From assembly GCA_905116865.2 (NCBI GenBank), contig CAJHNH020004890.1, forward strand, positions 450,001-514,000: DNA of 64,000 bases. The letters are read 5' to 3'. A program made the translations under genes and the position numbers. The notes below the pieces were generated by a model, which was not told the DNA's origin, did no database searches, and saw nothing but the letters and a program-made list of their open reading frames with translations. Of the stretch, positions 1 through 12,539 are shown in pieces; the first letter of the stretch is position 1, and each line of letters begins with the position of its first letter. Source of the DNA: Candidula unifasciata (taxonomy: Eukaryota > Mollusca > Gastropoda > Stylommatophora > Geomitridae).

Positions 1-1790
1 AAAGGCTACATTTCTCTTCATCAGTCACGTCCTCCCTTTTTATAACTTCTTCACGGCGGAAACAGACAAGATGGCTTTATGTCCGCCACAAAGAAGGACT
101 CCAAAACACGAGTTAGTCAATTTGCCAATTGCTCCTTATTACCGTGTTCATGCAGAAACGATATTGGTCGTGTATGCGTGCACACAATGTATCTTTCTGT
201 CATCTCCCCCACAGAGTCAGTTTGAGTGAACTATCAGTGTAACTGAGGCAACATAACAAAAAAGTGCTTATATAATAATGAACAATTATCTTACTCTTAG
301 AACTTTGCAATAATAATAATAATAACAATTATAATTGTCTTTGCTATGTTATCTCCTTTCGTACGAAGATATTCCTGATAGCTGACGCTTTCTTTTGTGT
401 AACGAAAGGATTCCTGAAGCTTTCATGTTATCTTATGTGTCTGCCTTCTAGAGTATTGACATTCTTCTTGGTTGTCGCCGAAGTGATAAGATCTATAAGT
501 AAATAATTAAGTGAGTAAAGCGTACTTTTTTATTTCTTGGGGTAAATCTATTAGTTTTTATTTTTTTTTTCATTCTTTCAAATGCGAGTAAACTCCATGA
601 GTGATGTATGATCTATTATGCTTGCCATCAATGTTCACGGCATCATTACAGTTTGAATGAGCGTCCAGATCGAACAAGAGATTCACACAGCCAACAAGGA
701 CAAGCACAGACCACTAGACGAGTATCCTATCCACAGCGATACTGTGCCTCAACGAGATGTATAGTTTGGCACCTACATGCACTAGCGCAATGACTAGACC
801 CCAGATTGCCGGCCTGAATATTGTGGGGTCAAATCCGGATCGAGGATTTTTTCCATTAACTGGCCTGAGCTCCAAGGTCAGTTTCGTCTGTAACTGGTAC
901 CAAGAAATCCCATAGGATGAGAAATTTACTTTGCGCCATTTCCTAAATCTACAATTCATAAAATCACTTTAATCAGTCGAAAAACATTCTAAATGAAATC
1001 CGCACCTCAGTGTCGCGCCATGCACTTAACTCATTAGCTGGGAGACAAAATTATATCTTTTCAGTCAAAAAATAAAGGAAAATGCAACGGTCACCATATG
1101 TCAGAAGAAAACAAGTGTCCGTGCCCATCGTCCATTTTTACCGGAAGTTATAACGTTCTACAGGCAGGCATGGGAATCCCAGATCAAGGCGATGGCGAGT
1201 GTGACTAACAAGACCCGCCTGCGTAGTCAGTATCCCATAAATGTTAGGGGCCCCATAGAAATTAACGGCAACTGTAATCCAGATGAGACGTATACGTAGA
1301 CTTATAATGATGACATAACTGCTATCTAAACGAACTAGGGACCATATTACATAGATTGTGGACCCCCCCCCCCCCCTTTTTTTTTTTCCCCCTCTTCCTT
1401 TACTCACATTACATAAACAATGACATTATAATCTGCTATGTGACACGGCTCATAAATTAGACTGGTTGCTTTCAGCCGGTAACGATCACGATTCTCACCA
1501 CACACTGATTTATAAACAACTGGGGCGACGGAACCATAATTTTTCCGTCAACGTACTCGTAGAAGGCATGGAATGAAATTAGCCACACAAATATTAAAGC
1601 TCAACATAATAATTGGTTTGTCCATCTGTTTCTAACCACCATTGCGGGGCATGCTGAGATAAGCACAGGCAAAACGAAGTTCATGCGAAATATAGAACGA
1701 CGGCATCAAGAACAGCCTTCGTAAAGAATGAAGATCAAATTAGACAGCGCACTGAGAAAAAAAACACAAACAATATCTACAGCTGTCCGT
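1..1790. other. Unassigned non-coding sequence
   Basis: No gene, mobile-element domain or array is recognisable here. Open frames are at most about 90 codons, overlap on both strands and resemble no family known to me. Small features only: a short (TAA)n run near 308-330 and a C-run followed by a T-run near 1363-1388. Confidence 0.5.
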
Positions 1791-1791
1791 A

Positions 1792-1944
1792 ACACTTCAT
1801 TAGGGTAGTTGCATGAACAGTTAAAGAACAGGAGAAAGTAGTCACACTTCATTAGGGTAGTTGCATGAACAGTTAAAGAACAGGAGAAAGTATTAACACT
1901 TCATTAGGGTAGTTGCATGAACAGTTAAAGAACAGGAGAAAGTA
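1792..1944. repeat. 52-bp tandem repeat, 3 copies
   Basis: Three nearly identical units begin at 1792, 1844 and 1896, each opening with ACACTTCATTAGGG and closing with GGAGAAAGTA. Only the last few bases of each unit differ, so the amplification looks recent. Confidence 0.95.
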
Positions 1945-2227
1945 ATTTCGACTCAATCGGGCTCCTAAGACTACACTTTCTAAGTTGACCTTCAAGGGTG
2001 GTTCAAGTTCTCCCGTGTCCAAAGTTGATTTCTATGTGTTGGCGGACATTCTCTTGCTCCTTTCTCGACCAAAGCATTAACATAGACAATCCGCCTGTTT
2101 TGTCTCACCATATACCATGAACTCACTGTCATCTCTAAGAAATAGACCTCAAGTTGCTGTCCACGTTTTAAATGTGGCCCCAAGCGACAGGAAATCAGTT
2201 TTACTTTATTGAAGAATGCACTAGCGA

Positions 2228-2338
2228 AAACACACACACACGCACATACACACACGCGCATGCATGCACAAGCATACACATACGCAGGCAGGCAGACAGA
2301 CGCACACACAATACATACACACACACACACACACACAA
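2228..2338. repeat. Degenerate CA-rich microsatellite
   Basis: CA dinucleotides interrupted by CG, GCA and GGCAGACA steps, ending in a purer (CA)n run near 2318-2336. It produces spurious His/Thr-rich and Cys/Val-rich open frames on opposite strands. Confidence 0.9.
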
Positions 2339-2651
2339 GTACTCTAGTTATGGCAGGAGTTTGGAGAACAGCAAGTGAACATATTTTGTTTTAAACCCCC
2401 CAAAAAAATCAATAAACAAATGCTGTGCACAAATGATTGCCTTCTGGTGTTGACATTGGCAGAATTGAAGGGCCACCGCTGGCGCGGGCATTTCACCTGC
2501 AGATGGCTCATTACTGAAGGTCTTAGCCGCGCCAGCAGATTTCACTTGTTGGCGGAATCTTGGCGACCTCGGTGACACCAACCTTCATCTGACAAGCACA
2601 ATAGAGTGGCACTGTCAGATGTTGACTTGTAGAGATCTGACGGCGCACACG

Positions 2652-3548
2652 ATCCAGTTTTACTTGTACACTGTTCACACGACTCACACTAACAGTAATA
2701 TATGTACACAAGTGACTTCGTGCACACGACTCAGTTTTAGTTGTACACTGTTCACTGACTCATACTGACAGTAATACATATACACAGGTGACTTCGTGCA
2801 CACGACTTAAAGTTTTACTGGTACACTGTGCACACGACTCATACTGACAGTAATACATGTACACAGGTGACTTCGTGCATACGACTCAGCTTTAGTTGTG
2901 CAGAATTGACTTTGTGCATACAACTTACGATACTGCATGTACAAATCCGACTTCGTGCATACGACTTACAATACTACCTGTACAGATCTAACTTTGTGGA
3001 CACGACTAACAATACTACACACATATACAGATCTGACTTTATGCATAGGACTATACTACATGTAAAGATCTGACTGTGTGCATACCACTTACAATACTAC
3101 GTATACAGATCTTACTGTGTGCATACCTTTTACAACACTACATATTCAGATCTGTCTGTGTGCATACCACTTACAATACTACATATTCAGATCTGAGTTT
3201 GTGCAGACGACTTACACTCACAGTTTTACTTTTACCGAAGTGACTTCGTGCACAACAACACTTGTACAGAACTGAATTTCTGCACACAAATCACAGTAAC
3301 ATTTCTAAACAACAAAATTTCTGCACACAAATCACAGTAACATTTCTAAACAACCAAATTGCTGCACACAAATCACAGTAACACATCTAAACAACCGAAT
3401 TTCTGCACACAAATCACAGTAACACATCTAAACAACCGAATTTCTGCACACAAATCACAGTAACATTTCTAAACAACCAAATTTCTGCACACAAATCACA
3501 GTAACATTTCTAAACAACCAAACTTCTGCACACAAATCACAGTAATGC
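2652..3548. repeat. Diverged minisatellite, left part, about 41-bp class
   Basis: Three blocks grade into each other. At 2652-2900 units of about 84 bp carry GACTTCGTGCACACGACT and CAGTAATACATGTACAC. At 2900-3270 there are units of about 40 bp built on GATCTGACTTTGTGCATA. At 3270-3548 about seven 41-bp units carry GCACACAAATCACAGTAAC. The same motif class resumes at 5336, beyond a LINE, so this is the left half of an interrupted array. Confidence 0.85.
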
Positions 3549-3549
3549 T

Positions 3550-5335
3550 TGTACAGAACTTTTACAGAACGTCGCTCTCATCACAGTCTGCCTGTAAGAA
3601 ACTCGGTCTCTTGTCAGTTCTCAGGCCTCATGAACTTTCACACTCAAGGAGTCACTTATATCCTGTGCCCATCTTTGTGTCGGTCGGCCCCTGCCCCTCC
3701 TTCCTGGTACCATGCCTTCTGCCATAATTTTTTTCCAATCCGTCGTGGCGCTTAATATGACCAAAATATTTCAGCTTTCGAGAAAGGATGCTGTTTATTA
3801 GCCAATCTTTCTTGATGTTCAGATCTTTTAAAATGTCAATATTTCTCATCTTCTTTGTCCAAGATATTCTGAGAATCTTTCTATAGCATTTCAGCTCAAA
3901 AGCCCCTATTCTCTTTCTTAAGGACTGAGAGATAGTCCACGACTCACATCCGTATGTAGCCTCAGGGAAGATGCATGCTCTCAAAATTCTAATTTTTATC
4001 TCCTTGCTGGTGCTTAACCATAGACTTTTAAGGCTGTTCAATCTTTGCATTGCTATGGCCATCCTCTGTTTAATTTCTGTCGAACAGTCTCCATTGTTGT
4101 TTATTATAGAGCCTAGATATTCAAAGTTTGTGACATTTTCAATTTCTTCATCGTTTATTGTTATTTTTGGGTGACAGCCAGTTTTATCTGTGGACAAAAT
4201 TTTCGTTTTCTTTAAATTCAAGAACAGATTCTGATCTTCACTGTACTTTTGGACGGACAATATTAAATTTTCTATTCCCTTTACGCTGTTCGAAAGGAGG
4301 ACTGTCATCTGCGCAGCGGAGTTCCGGAATAGGGTTGCCACCAATTTTGAGCGGATCATAACTGTCACGTCTGGTCATTTTTGACATTTCTCATTATATT
4401 TTCTGCGTATATATTGAATAGGTATGGTGAGAGAATGCACCCCTGCCTGATCCCCTTTTGCACCTCGAACAAATCACATGTTTCACCAGCTGCTCTGATG
4501 GCTGCTTGTTGTTCATGATAGAGATTTTCAATTAGATGCACTAAATGCGCTGGAAACCCCATACTTTTCATAATAGTCCACAGTTGGTGGTGCTGGACAC
4601 AATCAAATGCCTAGCTATAATCAATAAAACAAGCATAAAGATCTACATTGTATTCTCTGCATTTTTCAAAAATTATCCTCATATTAAATATGTGATCCCT
4701 AGTTCCTCTACCCTGTCTGAAACCTGCTTGTGCTTCATCTAGTTCATATTGTATTTTCTTTTCAATCCTTTTCTTAATTCGTAAGACGATTTTGCTAGCA
4801 TGACTTATTAATGCGATGGTACGGTAGTTGGAGCACAGTTTTTGATTTCCCTTTTTTTTTTGGGGGGGGGGGGGGGGGGGAGGGATATAGACTGTTCTTT
4901 TCCAAGCTTTAGGCCAAATGCCACTGTTCTAGATCTTCGAGCACAGTGCATGGTAGATTTGGACGCTGGCCTCTCCTCCTGCTTGAATCAGTTTTGCTGG
5001 TATTTCGTCGCAACCTGGTGACTTTCCTTTCTTCAGGCTGTGTATTGCTGATCGTACCTCATCCAGTAAAGGCTCCGGTTTCTTTTAATAACTTCCACAA
5101 GTTGTTTTTGAATTACCTGTCACATCCTCATACATTTCTCTAGAGTATTCTTTCCATTTTTCTAATGTCTTTGGTTTCCGTTAATTTGTAACCGTTTTTA
5201 TCACTTATTACATGTAAAGACGGCCTGAATTCGCATTTCAATGTTTTAATTTCTTGAAACATGTCTCTGTCTCTTCCTTGCATCTGGAGTTGTTCAATTC
5301 TATTACAGGTATTTATAATAAACTGTTTTTGAACT
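3550..5335 (-). mobile_element. LINE family G reverse transcriptase remnant
   Basis: A decayed non-LTR retrotransposon read on the minus strand. Conceptual translation in shifting frames gives a pre-RT segment (72 codons at 5140-5358), RT palm motifs with GIRQGCILSPYLFNIY near 4400-4470, the catalytic aspartate pair as CADD (codons 4304-4315; the usual residue before ADD is Tyr or Phe), then thumb/connector motifs including [10 protein letters not shown] and [10 protein letters not shown] within the 238-codon frame 3652-4368. The end of the protein has the KYFGHIKR and charged tail typical of endonuclease/RT LINEs. Several frameshifts and stops make it a pseudogene. No endonuclease domain is visible, so it is probably 5'-truncated. 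Both flanks are the same minisatellite class, so it inserted into an array. Exact ends and clade are uncertain. Confidence 0.9.
4852..4880. repeat. T10-G19 homopolymer junction
   Basis: Ten T followed by nineteen G, lying within the LINE G coding region between the pre-RT and RT motifs. It replaces what should be a short coding stretch, so it expanded after the element died. The G-run could form a quadruplex and is a likely assembly error site. Confidence 0.9.
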
Positions 5336-5490
5336 GAAACAGAGCTGATTTTGTGCATAAAAATCCTATTAACACTCGTTAAGAACTGATTCTATGCGAC
5401 CGACACAAATCACAGTAACAATAGTTTAGAACTAATTGTGCGCGCAAGAATCGCAGTAATACTTGTACCGAACTCTTGTAGGGTTAATGC
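5336..5490. repeat. Minisatellite, right part
   Basis: Units with GAACTGATT..TGCGACC..CACAAATCACAGTAAC and CAAGAATCGCAGTAATACTTG match the array ending at 3548. The same motif order on both sides of the LINE supports insertion into a pre-existing array. Confidence 0.75.
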
Positions 5491-6160
5491 TCAAGTGCTT
5501 TCAATGTGCTTATCATCTGTACTGTCTGCAGACCTTTACAAGTGGGAATCTGGCACAATATGTATGTAAAACAAACAAAAATACGAGCGATCTTCCCTTA
5601 GAGACAGATAAGCATAGATTTAAGTAAGACTGTTACAGTGTCAAGCGGCTCTGCAACTTAAAAGGTCAGTAAGCGCTTTTCACAGCTATCTTCGAGTTTG
5701 ATTTCAACTCGACAGACACTGCATCACTCCAAGACGACACATATACGAACTCATGAAGTTTACATTAACTGAAGAAGATCAATCACACTTATACAACTGA
5801 CAAATGACTATGTTTATCTATCAAAGCATAACAGATTCCTGCAAATGATCGAAAATATTTCTGCAGAAAATCGCCAGATTACAGCATCAAATCAACACGC
5901 ACGGTGAATAAAAACATTCTGACAAATCATAAACACAAACATGACCTGGGCGGCGATCACCGGCATGATGTCCAGATGCGGAGACATGAACAAATGACAT
6001 ATGACACCGGTCTTATTCTGCTTCCCCTTCATGACAATTGGAACCAGGTTTCTCTCACTCTCTTAGTCATTCCAGGCTGGAGTCATGGCCATAACCGGAT
6101 TAGGCTTCGATTTTCCCAACAGAAAATAAAAGGACCACGGTATTAATTTATTGTTTTTTC
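5491..6160. other. Unassigned sequence
   Basis: Nothing recognisable. The only open frame of note is 80 codons at 5904-6146 on the plus strand; it has no family resemblance and does not look like an exon. Confidence 0.45.
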
Positions 6161-6373
6161 GGCAGTAGTAGCAGCAGCAGTAGTAGTAATAATAGTAGTA
6201 GTAGCAGCAGCAGTAGGAGCAGCAGCAATAATAGCAGCAGCAGTAATAGTAGTAGTAGTGACAGCAGTAGCAGCTGTAGTACTAGTAATTGTAACAGTAA
6301 TAGTAGCACCAATAGTAGTAACAGTAGCAGTCGCAGCAGCAGTAGTAGTAGCAGCAGCAGTAGTAGTAGTAGC

Positions 6374-6429
<56 letters not shown>

Positions 6430-6433
6430 CAGC

Positions 6434-6465
<32 letters not shown>

Positions 6466-6650
6466 CAGTAGTAGTAGCAGCAGCAGCTGTAGTAGTAGCA
6501 GTGGTAGTTGTAGTAGTTGCAGCAGTAGTAGTAACAGCAGCAGTAGTATCAGCAGCAGTAGCAGCAGTAGTAGTAATAGTGAAAAGGAGGATATAGATGA
6601 AGAGGAGGGGGAGAAGAAGAAGAGAAAGAAGAAGATGATGATGATGATTT
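6161..6650. repeat. (TAG/CAG)n trinucleotide block
   Basis: About 420 bp of AGT/AGC triplets, purest near 6355-6430, grading into GAA/GAG and GAT triplets at 6580-6650. Both strands stay open in several frames as Leu, Thr, Ala or Val runs because TAG only appears in one of six frames. It is not a protein gene. Confidence 0.95.
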
Positions 6651-7500
6651 TGTAAAACGTTCCTCGATTTAAAAATGCAGTAAGACCACCTTTTACGCAA
6701 TGTAAAACCGGCTGAATTGCAATTTCTTTGGATATCCGCAAAGTTTTACATAACGGCCGGAAGAGGCTGGCGGCAAATGTGGCTGTCCTAGTGTCTGTCC
6801 TATTCTGTTTATTTTTAATCAATACTAATTCCTGGATAAATAACACGTTAGACTTCTCCATCCCCTGCCACCCGGATCTAATTGGTATATAAGTTCGCTG
6901 TTTTGTGAACATTTATGCACAGTTGTATCTTTGCTAGTGATAATGATAGACTGTTTCTTCACACTTCTCGTGGTCTATGCACTATCAGTGAATAATCACA
7001 ATACAAATAATTTGACATTTTCTTCAGACATCAGCGTAAAAACACGACACAACTGTTAGGTGACTTACAGTAAGTAGAGGGTTGATCAAATGCTCGTCTG
7101 TGTCCCCCCAGTCTGCAGGTAGCCTTGAACGTCACGCCGTCTATGCCTTAAGCCGTGTATCACTGAAATGGGAAATACGTCTTGTCAGAAAACAGACAGG
7201 GACAAGGAGAGCAAAACGTCACTGATAAAACACGTTATTATATACATGCTTGTGACAGGGCCACCAGCATCGAGAAAACATTGTGACACTGAAGGTTTTG
7301 TTTTGTTGGGGGGCGTGGGTGCACTTAGCCCTCTTACAGAATTTCTAAGGGGGATGGCAGTGGTGGGGGATTGGCGGGGGGTCGAGAGCGACGCTCAAAT
7401 GGACTAAGACTCCTTTAAGTGCTTAATAAAAATGTACTGAACGGCAAACAAAATAATGTACTGTTTTATTAAAAAACCATATCCCCAGACTGCTCTTTCC
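6651..7500. other. Unassigned sequence
   Basis: No recognised domain, tRNA or repeat. A G-rich stretch lies near 7305-7385. The 79-codon frame at 7168-7407 has no family resemblance. Confidence 0.45.
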
Positions 7501-7507
7501 TTTTAAT

Positions 7508-7548
7508 AAACACACACACACATACGCGCGCGCTCGCGCACAAACACA

Positions 7549-7583
<35 letters not shown>
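7508..7583. repeat. (CA)n microsatellite with CG core
   Basis: CA repeats broken by a CGCGCGCTCGCGC core near 7525-7540, then a purer (CA)n run to 7583. Confidence 0.95.
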
Positions 7584-7585
<2 letters not shown>

Positions 7586-7977
7586 CGACGTTATCCGATG
7601 GGACGTTTTGTTTTATTCGTTTAAGGAAAAGCCCGTACGTAAAACTATCGATGACCCAGATGCTAAACAACTGTCAACGGACTGAGTGAATGAATCCTAA
7701 GGTGCAATGTGAACTTATTACAAAGACTTGGAATGTCATAATTATGAAAACATTATGCTCCTTTAATTGTATATAGTTAAACGTCATCGGATACCTGTGT
7801 TTCTTTGAACAGTACAGTATATCTGCAATAATATCTGTTCAGGAAGAAGAGTCCAAGAAGCCTGCGGTACCTTCTCTATGACTACCAGCAGCATGACCAT
7901 GGAGGTGATGGTGGAGTGGTGACACAAGCTTTCGTCTGGCTACAATCACAGGACTATTCCCGCGTGTGTGTGCTGAG

Positions 7978-7992
7978 CAGTGTTGCCACTTT
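7978..7992 (+). other. Candidate hAT terminal inverted repeat
   Basis: CAGTGTTGCCACTTT has the CAG-plus-GCCA form common at hAT ends and lies 410 bp upstream of the transposase remnant. It is followed by repeated TTTAGAT motifs that could be subterminal transposase-binding sites. I could not find the matching inverted end downstream, so this rests on form and position only. Confidence 0.35.
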
Positions 7993-8403
7993 GGATCTTT
8001 TATATCCAAATTTAGATCTTTTTCATTGCATTTAGATACTGTTTTTGACGTTTAGATCATAAATATTTTTCTAGAGGCTTTTCATATGAAGTTAGATATT
8101 TTATAGATTTTTTTTCTTTCATTGTCAATTTAATAATTACTGTGTAAAATATTTACTACAATATTTTTGTTTTGGTCTGACACGTACATTGTGACAACTG
8201 CCATTATTTGAACTTTGAACTCTCACTGAAGTCAAGGCACAAATATCTAGCAGCCCCGGTACTGATCAATAAAAACGCGCGTAAATCATACTAACTTTGT
8301 TTCAACCGTATCCTCACTGTGCTGACTTTGCGTTTCTTTTTCATGTTATTTAAAAAAAAAATAATTGCTCACCTTCTTATGTGGCTTTCACTTTGAAAAA
8401 AAC

Positions 8404-9530
8404 CTTTCAACATGCCAAAAGTAAAGTATGAGCAAAAAAATTTGGAAATAGTGGTTGCATGATGACAAAATTAAAAAAATTTGGATATGACCAAAGCTTG
8501 TTGTAAGTACTGCAAGTGTGAAGTTGAAGAGAAAATACAAAACTCAAAAGAGTCATGCAGAGACTATAAAAGCATAAAACTGCAGTTTCATTTAAAGATA
8601 TTACACCACTGACATCTGTTTTCATAACTATACTGATAAATGAATCATCAAAAGTTGAAGTATCAGTCGCAATGTTTTTAATTTGTCACTGCGCAATTTC
8701 AAACTGTGACCATTTGATCGATTTGTAAAAAATCTTGGACTAGTTCGATTTGAAAAGTGTGATGTAGAAAGTATAATTTAGGAACTGAAGGACCTTTTAA
8801 TCAGCAAACAGTTAGGCTTGAAGAATTTGGCTGTAATTGGTACGGATAATGCCTCTGTGATGGTTGGTATAAACAATGGCGTTTATGCCAAGTTGAAGGA
8901 AGCTAACCCATCGTTAATACTTATAAAATGTATGCGTCATTCATTGCAGCTAGCATTATCACATGCTTCATCTAAATATTTACCAAGGAATTTGAAATAC
9001 CTTATTGCTGAAACACTTTACTGGTTTTCCAAATCATTTGTCAGACAACAGCAATACAATACATTATATACAGATTGAATGATGGTTCCACACCACCGAA
9101 AATTCTGTCAGATTGCAAAACTAGATGGTTATCAATTTAACCAGCCGTTGAAAGAATTATGAAGCACTGGTTGAAGTTGAAGACACACTTTGAAATAACA
9201 AGACAAAGTGAAAAGTGCTACACAGCTGAAATACTATATGGAATGTACAGTGATGAAACAAACAAAACAGAAACTAAAGCGTTTTGGAGTGAAGTGAGAC
9301 AATTTAAAGATGCCTCATCAAACAGTCCATTCTGTAAGCTCTTTAAAGTGTCATGTCTGCCATGATACTACCACTCAAATGCTGACGTAGAAGGAGTTTT
9401 CAGTGCTAGGAATTATATCAAATCTAACCTAAAAAACAGGATGAAATTTGACCTCTTAAATGCTATCGTGCCATTAAAATTCGGCCTGATGAGACTAGGG
9501 AAATAAGCCTACTGTTCCACTTATAAAGAA
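8404..9530 (+). pseudogene. hAT-family transposase pseudogene
   Basis: A decayed DNA-transposon transposase of the hAT superfamily. An ATG at 8404 opens a frame with early stops that carries a CxxC pair (CCKYCKCEVE, about 8506), consistent with the start of a BED-type zinc finger. The 86-codon stretch 8818-9078 carries GTDNASVM and CMRHSLQLALSHAS, the RNase H-like core region of hAT proteins. After one frameshift, CKTRWLSI follows around 9119, then the frame 9159-9365. The segment after 9365 gives HSNADVEGVFSARN and LKNRMKFDLLNAI, the C-terminal dimerisation region. At least five stops and one shift remove function. Related proteins are often annotated as zinc finger BED or SCAN-like domestications, but nothing here suggests domestication. 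Confidence 0.88.
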
Positions 9531-9734
9531 ATTTGAGCAGCTAAAGCATACCAGGGTCATTTTGAATCTGAAGCTTCAACTTCACTATCCAAGCTAAGTT
9601 TATACTGTGGATCTTGTGGGGCAGACATCAGTGAAGGTGAGGACATGATTATGTAGGGTAAGTCATTACAAATGCTATGTAATTTTTTTTGACTTTTTCT
9701 GAATGATTTGGCAAGGTCCGGCGGGTCGAGGCAG

Positions 9735-9845
9735 TTTTTCTAGAGAGTCATTGCAAAACCCACTGGAGATTCAGATACATTCATATTCGTCGGAGAGAAT
9801 GCAGGTGTTGTTAGCAATGAAAGAGCTGCTAGTCTAGCAGGCTCC
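9735..9845 (+). mobile_element. LINE RNase H scrap
   Basis: Translation near 9785-9840 gives FIFVGENAGVVSNERAASLA, which fits the end of a LINE-encoded RNase H domain (usual form: FxPGHAGxxGNERADxLA). The two most diagnostic positions have changed (PGH to GEN, GNERAD to SNERAA), so the match is to a heavily mutated copy. Only about 110 bp are recognisable. Confidence 0.5.
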
Positions 9846-10030
9846 GTCCAAATCATTGTTCTCCACAGTGGGCGCTACCGCCTCCTGGGGGTGCTAGGAG
9901 GGTTAACTGGGGTGGGAGGGGTGGGGGTAACGGCCTCGATCAATCTGGGGATAGAGCTCTCAGATGGCCCAGAGTGGTGGTAGCAGCCTTAGGTGCAGCT
10001 GATGGTAGTGAATGAAAAAAAGACAATCAC

Positions 10031-10122
10031 CCGCGCGCGCGCACGCACATACACACACACACACAGACAGCCAGAGAGAGAGAGAGAGATAGAGAGAGAG
10101 TGAGAGAGAGAGCGAGAGAGAA
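10031..10122. repeat. (CA)n-(GA)n compound microsatellite
   Basis: CGCG and CA repeats followed by GA repeats with a few interruptions (GATA, GTGA, GCGA). Confidence 0.95.
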
Positions 10123-10363
10123 AACAAAGAGAGACAACATTTTGATAAACCGTTTGTACCTTTCTCAATGTAATTTAACAGACTGAAATAGCAATGATTG
10201 TTTAATTTTCAAATTAAACAAAGAAATTATGTTATAACAAATCAGGCTCATCCATCTCAAAAGCAATAATGAATACATTATGATTTAGTTTCGGGTACAA
10301 CTCACAGTTTTGGGTACTGTGACTATCCGTTCACTGATGCCTCTTTACCTTTCACAGACGTGA

Positions 10364-10665
10364 CTTTCTCTTACAGGGGTGTCAGGTTGTATTCACCGCT
10401 GCAATCACGCCGACTTTCTCTTACAGGGGTGTCAGGTTGTATTCACCGCTGCGATCATGCTGCCTTTCTCTTACAGGGGTGTCAGGTTGTATTCACCGCT
10501 GCGATCATGCTGACTTTCTCTTACAGGGGTGTCAGACTGTATTCACTGCTGCGATCGTGCCGACATTCTCTTACAGGGGTGTCAGGTTGTATTCACCGCT
10601 GCGATCATGACGACATTCTCTTATAGGGGTGTCAGGCTGTATTTACCGCTGCGAACAAGCGTGCT
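10364..10665. repeat. 50-bp tandem repeat, 6 copies
   Basis: Units contain TTCTCTTACAGGGGTGTCAG and TATTCACCGCTGCGATCA. TTCTCTTACAG resembles a 3' splice site, but its recurrence every 50 bp with no exon context argues against function. Single-base differences separate the units. Confidence 0.95.
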
Positions 10666-10799
10666 CTTTATTACAGGACGTCAGAGGTTTTAACGACCTC
10701 AGAATATCTAGAACTGGCCCTAACCACCACACACCCCCTACCTGACCCTTCACCCCACAAGCTCAGTCTACGTTACACGAGAGACTGCGCTCTACAGAA

Positions 10800-11356
10800 G
10801 ATGTTACCACTAGCAAGTGTTTACATAACTGACATTACTAAATGTTACCACTAGAAAGTGTTTACATAACTAACATTACTAAATGTTACCACTAGCAAGT
10901 GTTTACATAACTGACATTACTAAATGTTACCACTAGAAAGTGTTTACATAACTAACATTACTAAATGTTACCAATAGTAAGTGTTTACATAACTGACATT
11001 ACTAAATGTTGTCACTAGCAAGTGTTTACATAACTGACATTACTAAATGTTGTCACTAGCAAGTGTTTACATAACTGACATTACTAAATGTTACCACTAG
11101 CAAGTGTTTACATAACTAACATTACTAAATGTTACCAATAGTAAGTGTTTACATAACTGACATTACTAAATGGTGTCACTAGCAAGTGTTTACATAACTG
11201 ACATTACTAAATGTTGTCACTAGTAAGTGTTTACATAACTGACATTACTAAATGTTGTCACTAGTAAGTGTTTACATAACTGACATTACTAAATGTTGTC
11301 ACTAGTAAGTGTTTACATAACTGACATTACTAAATGTTGTCACTAGCAAGTCTCTA
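10800..11356. repeat. 41-bp tandem repeat, about 13 copies
   Basis: Unit TAAATGTTACCACTAGCAAG followed by TGTTTACATAACTGACATTA. Two subtypes alternate: TACC and GTC at the variable site, with the TACC type mainly on the left and the GTC type on the right. Single degenerate copies lie outside the array, at about 11773 and 13087. Confidence 0.95.
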
Positions 11357-11929
11357 ACAGCACACATATGTACAAGAGCTATATAAAACCAATGCTCATC
11401 GATAACTTAATTGCTTAGACACACATTGAAAACACAACAGCCACCAATTCGCTTTAAAAGTAAGTGAAGGAAGCAGATAAATGGGCAAAGAACTGGGTCT
11501 AAAACTGGTGTCCCGAAAAATGTCATCAATTATAAATAGCAACAGTGACGTAGTTGGATATAATAACACACTGAAACTGTCAATGTTCGCGGGACTAATC
11601 AATAAATGTGTGATCCCACACATACACAATTTAGTTTTAAAAGCTTGTAAATGTGGACTTGTTATTGCATATAGTAGTTCATATTTCAAGTCATCATTCA
11701 TCTCACCAATAGTAATCACAGTAATCTATGCCAAGCAGGGAACAATGCTTCATTGTCAACGAGCACCGACTGTTACATAACTGACATTATCAAGATATTC
11801 CAGATAGAGATGATATTTACAAAGAATGCATCACGAAAACTGGCTACAGAAATAGACAGAAAACATACCCCTAACCCCCCCCCTCCCCACCACCACCACC
11901 CCCTCCCACCACTCTCCCCCTTTATTTTC
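11357..11929. other. Unassigned sequence next to the 41-bp array
   Basis: The part to about 11430 is paralogous to 13100-13180 (see findings). The 99-codon frame at 11481-11780 resembles nothing I know. A C-rich run with CCACC triplets occupies 11873-11920. Confidence 0.5.
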
Positions 11930-12109
11930 TCTCTGAGGGTGTTTGTGTCACAGACTCCATCTGCATCTCTCTCTCTCTCTCTCTTTCTCTCTGAGGGTTA
12001 GTGTGTCGCAGACTATATGTCTTTCTCTCGGTCTCTGTGTGTGTGTGTGTGTCTCTCTCTCTCTCTCTCTGTGAGGGTTAGTGTGTCGCAGACTATATGT
12101 CTTTCTCTC

Positions 12110-12140
<31 letters not shown>

Positions 12141-12171
12141 GTGAGAATTGGTGTATCACAGACTCTGTATG

Positions 12172-12203
<32 letters not shown>

Positions 12204-12535
12204 TGAGGGTGTTTGTGTCACAGACTCTATCTGTATGTCTCCTAATGAGGGTGTTTTTGTCACACTCTATCTGTATGTCTCTCTGTGAGGGTGTTTGTGT
12301 CACAGACTCTATCTGTATGTCTCTCTGTGAGGGTGTTTGTGTCACACTCTATCTGTATGTCTCTCTGGGAGGGTGTTTGTGTCACAGACTCTATCTGTAT
12401 GTCTCTCTGTGAGGGTGTTTGTGTCACAGACTTTATCTGTATGTTTCTCTGTGAGGGTGTTTGTGTCACACTCTATCGGTATGTCTCTCTGTAAGGGTTA
12501 GTGTGTCACAGACTCTGTATGTCTCTCTCTGTCTC
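11930..12535. repeat. 42-bp minisatellite mixed with (CT)n
   Basis: The core unit is TGAGGGTGTTTGTGTCACAG followed by ACTCTATCTGTATGTCTCTC. Left-hand units are separated by long (CT)n runs; units from 12230 on are compact. A subset lack the trinucleotide GAC. The CT runs probably grew from the TCTCTC end of the unit. Confidence 0.95.
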
Positions 12536-12539
12536 TCAA

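Noticed and set aside
6143..6912. Poly-Leu, poly-Thr and poly-Val frames
   Set aside because: Translations of a TAG/CAG triplet repeat on both strands.
10364..10665. Series of 3' splice sites (TTCTCTTACAG) suggesting exons
   Set aside because: The string recurs every 50 bp as part of a tandem unit; no open frame of coding character lies between copies.
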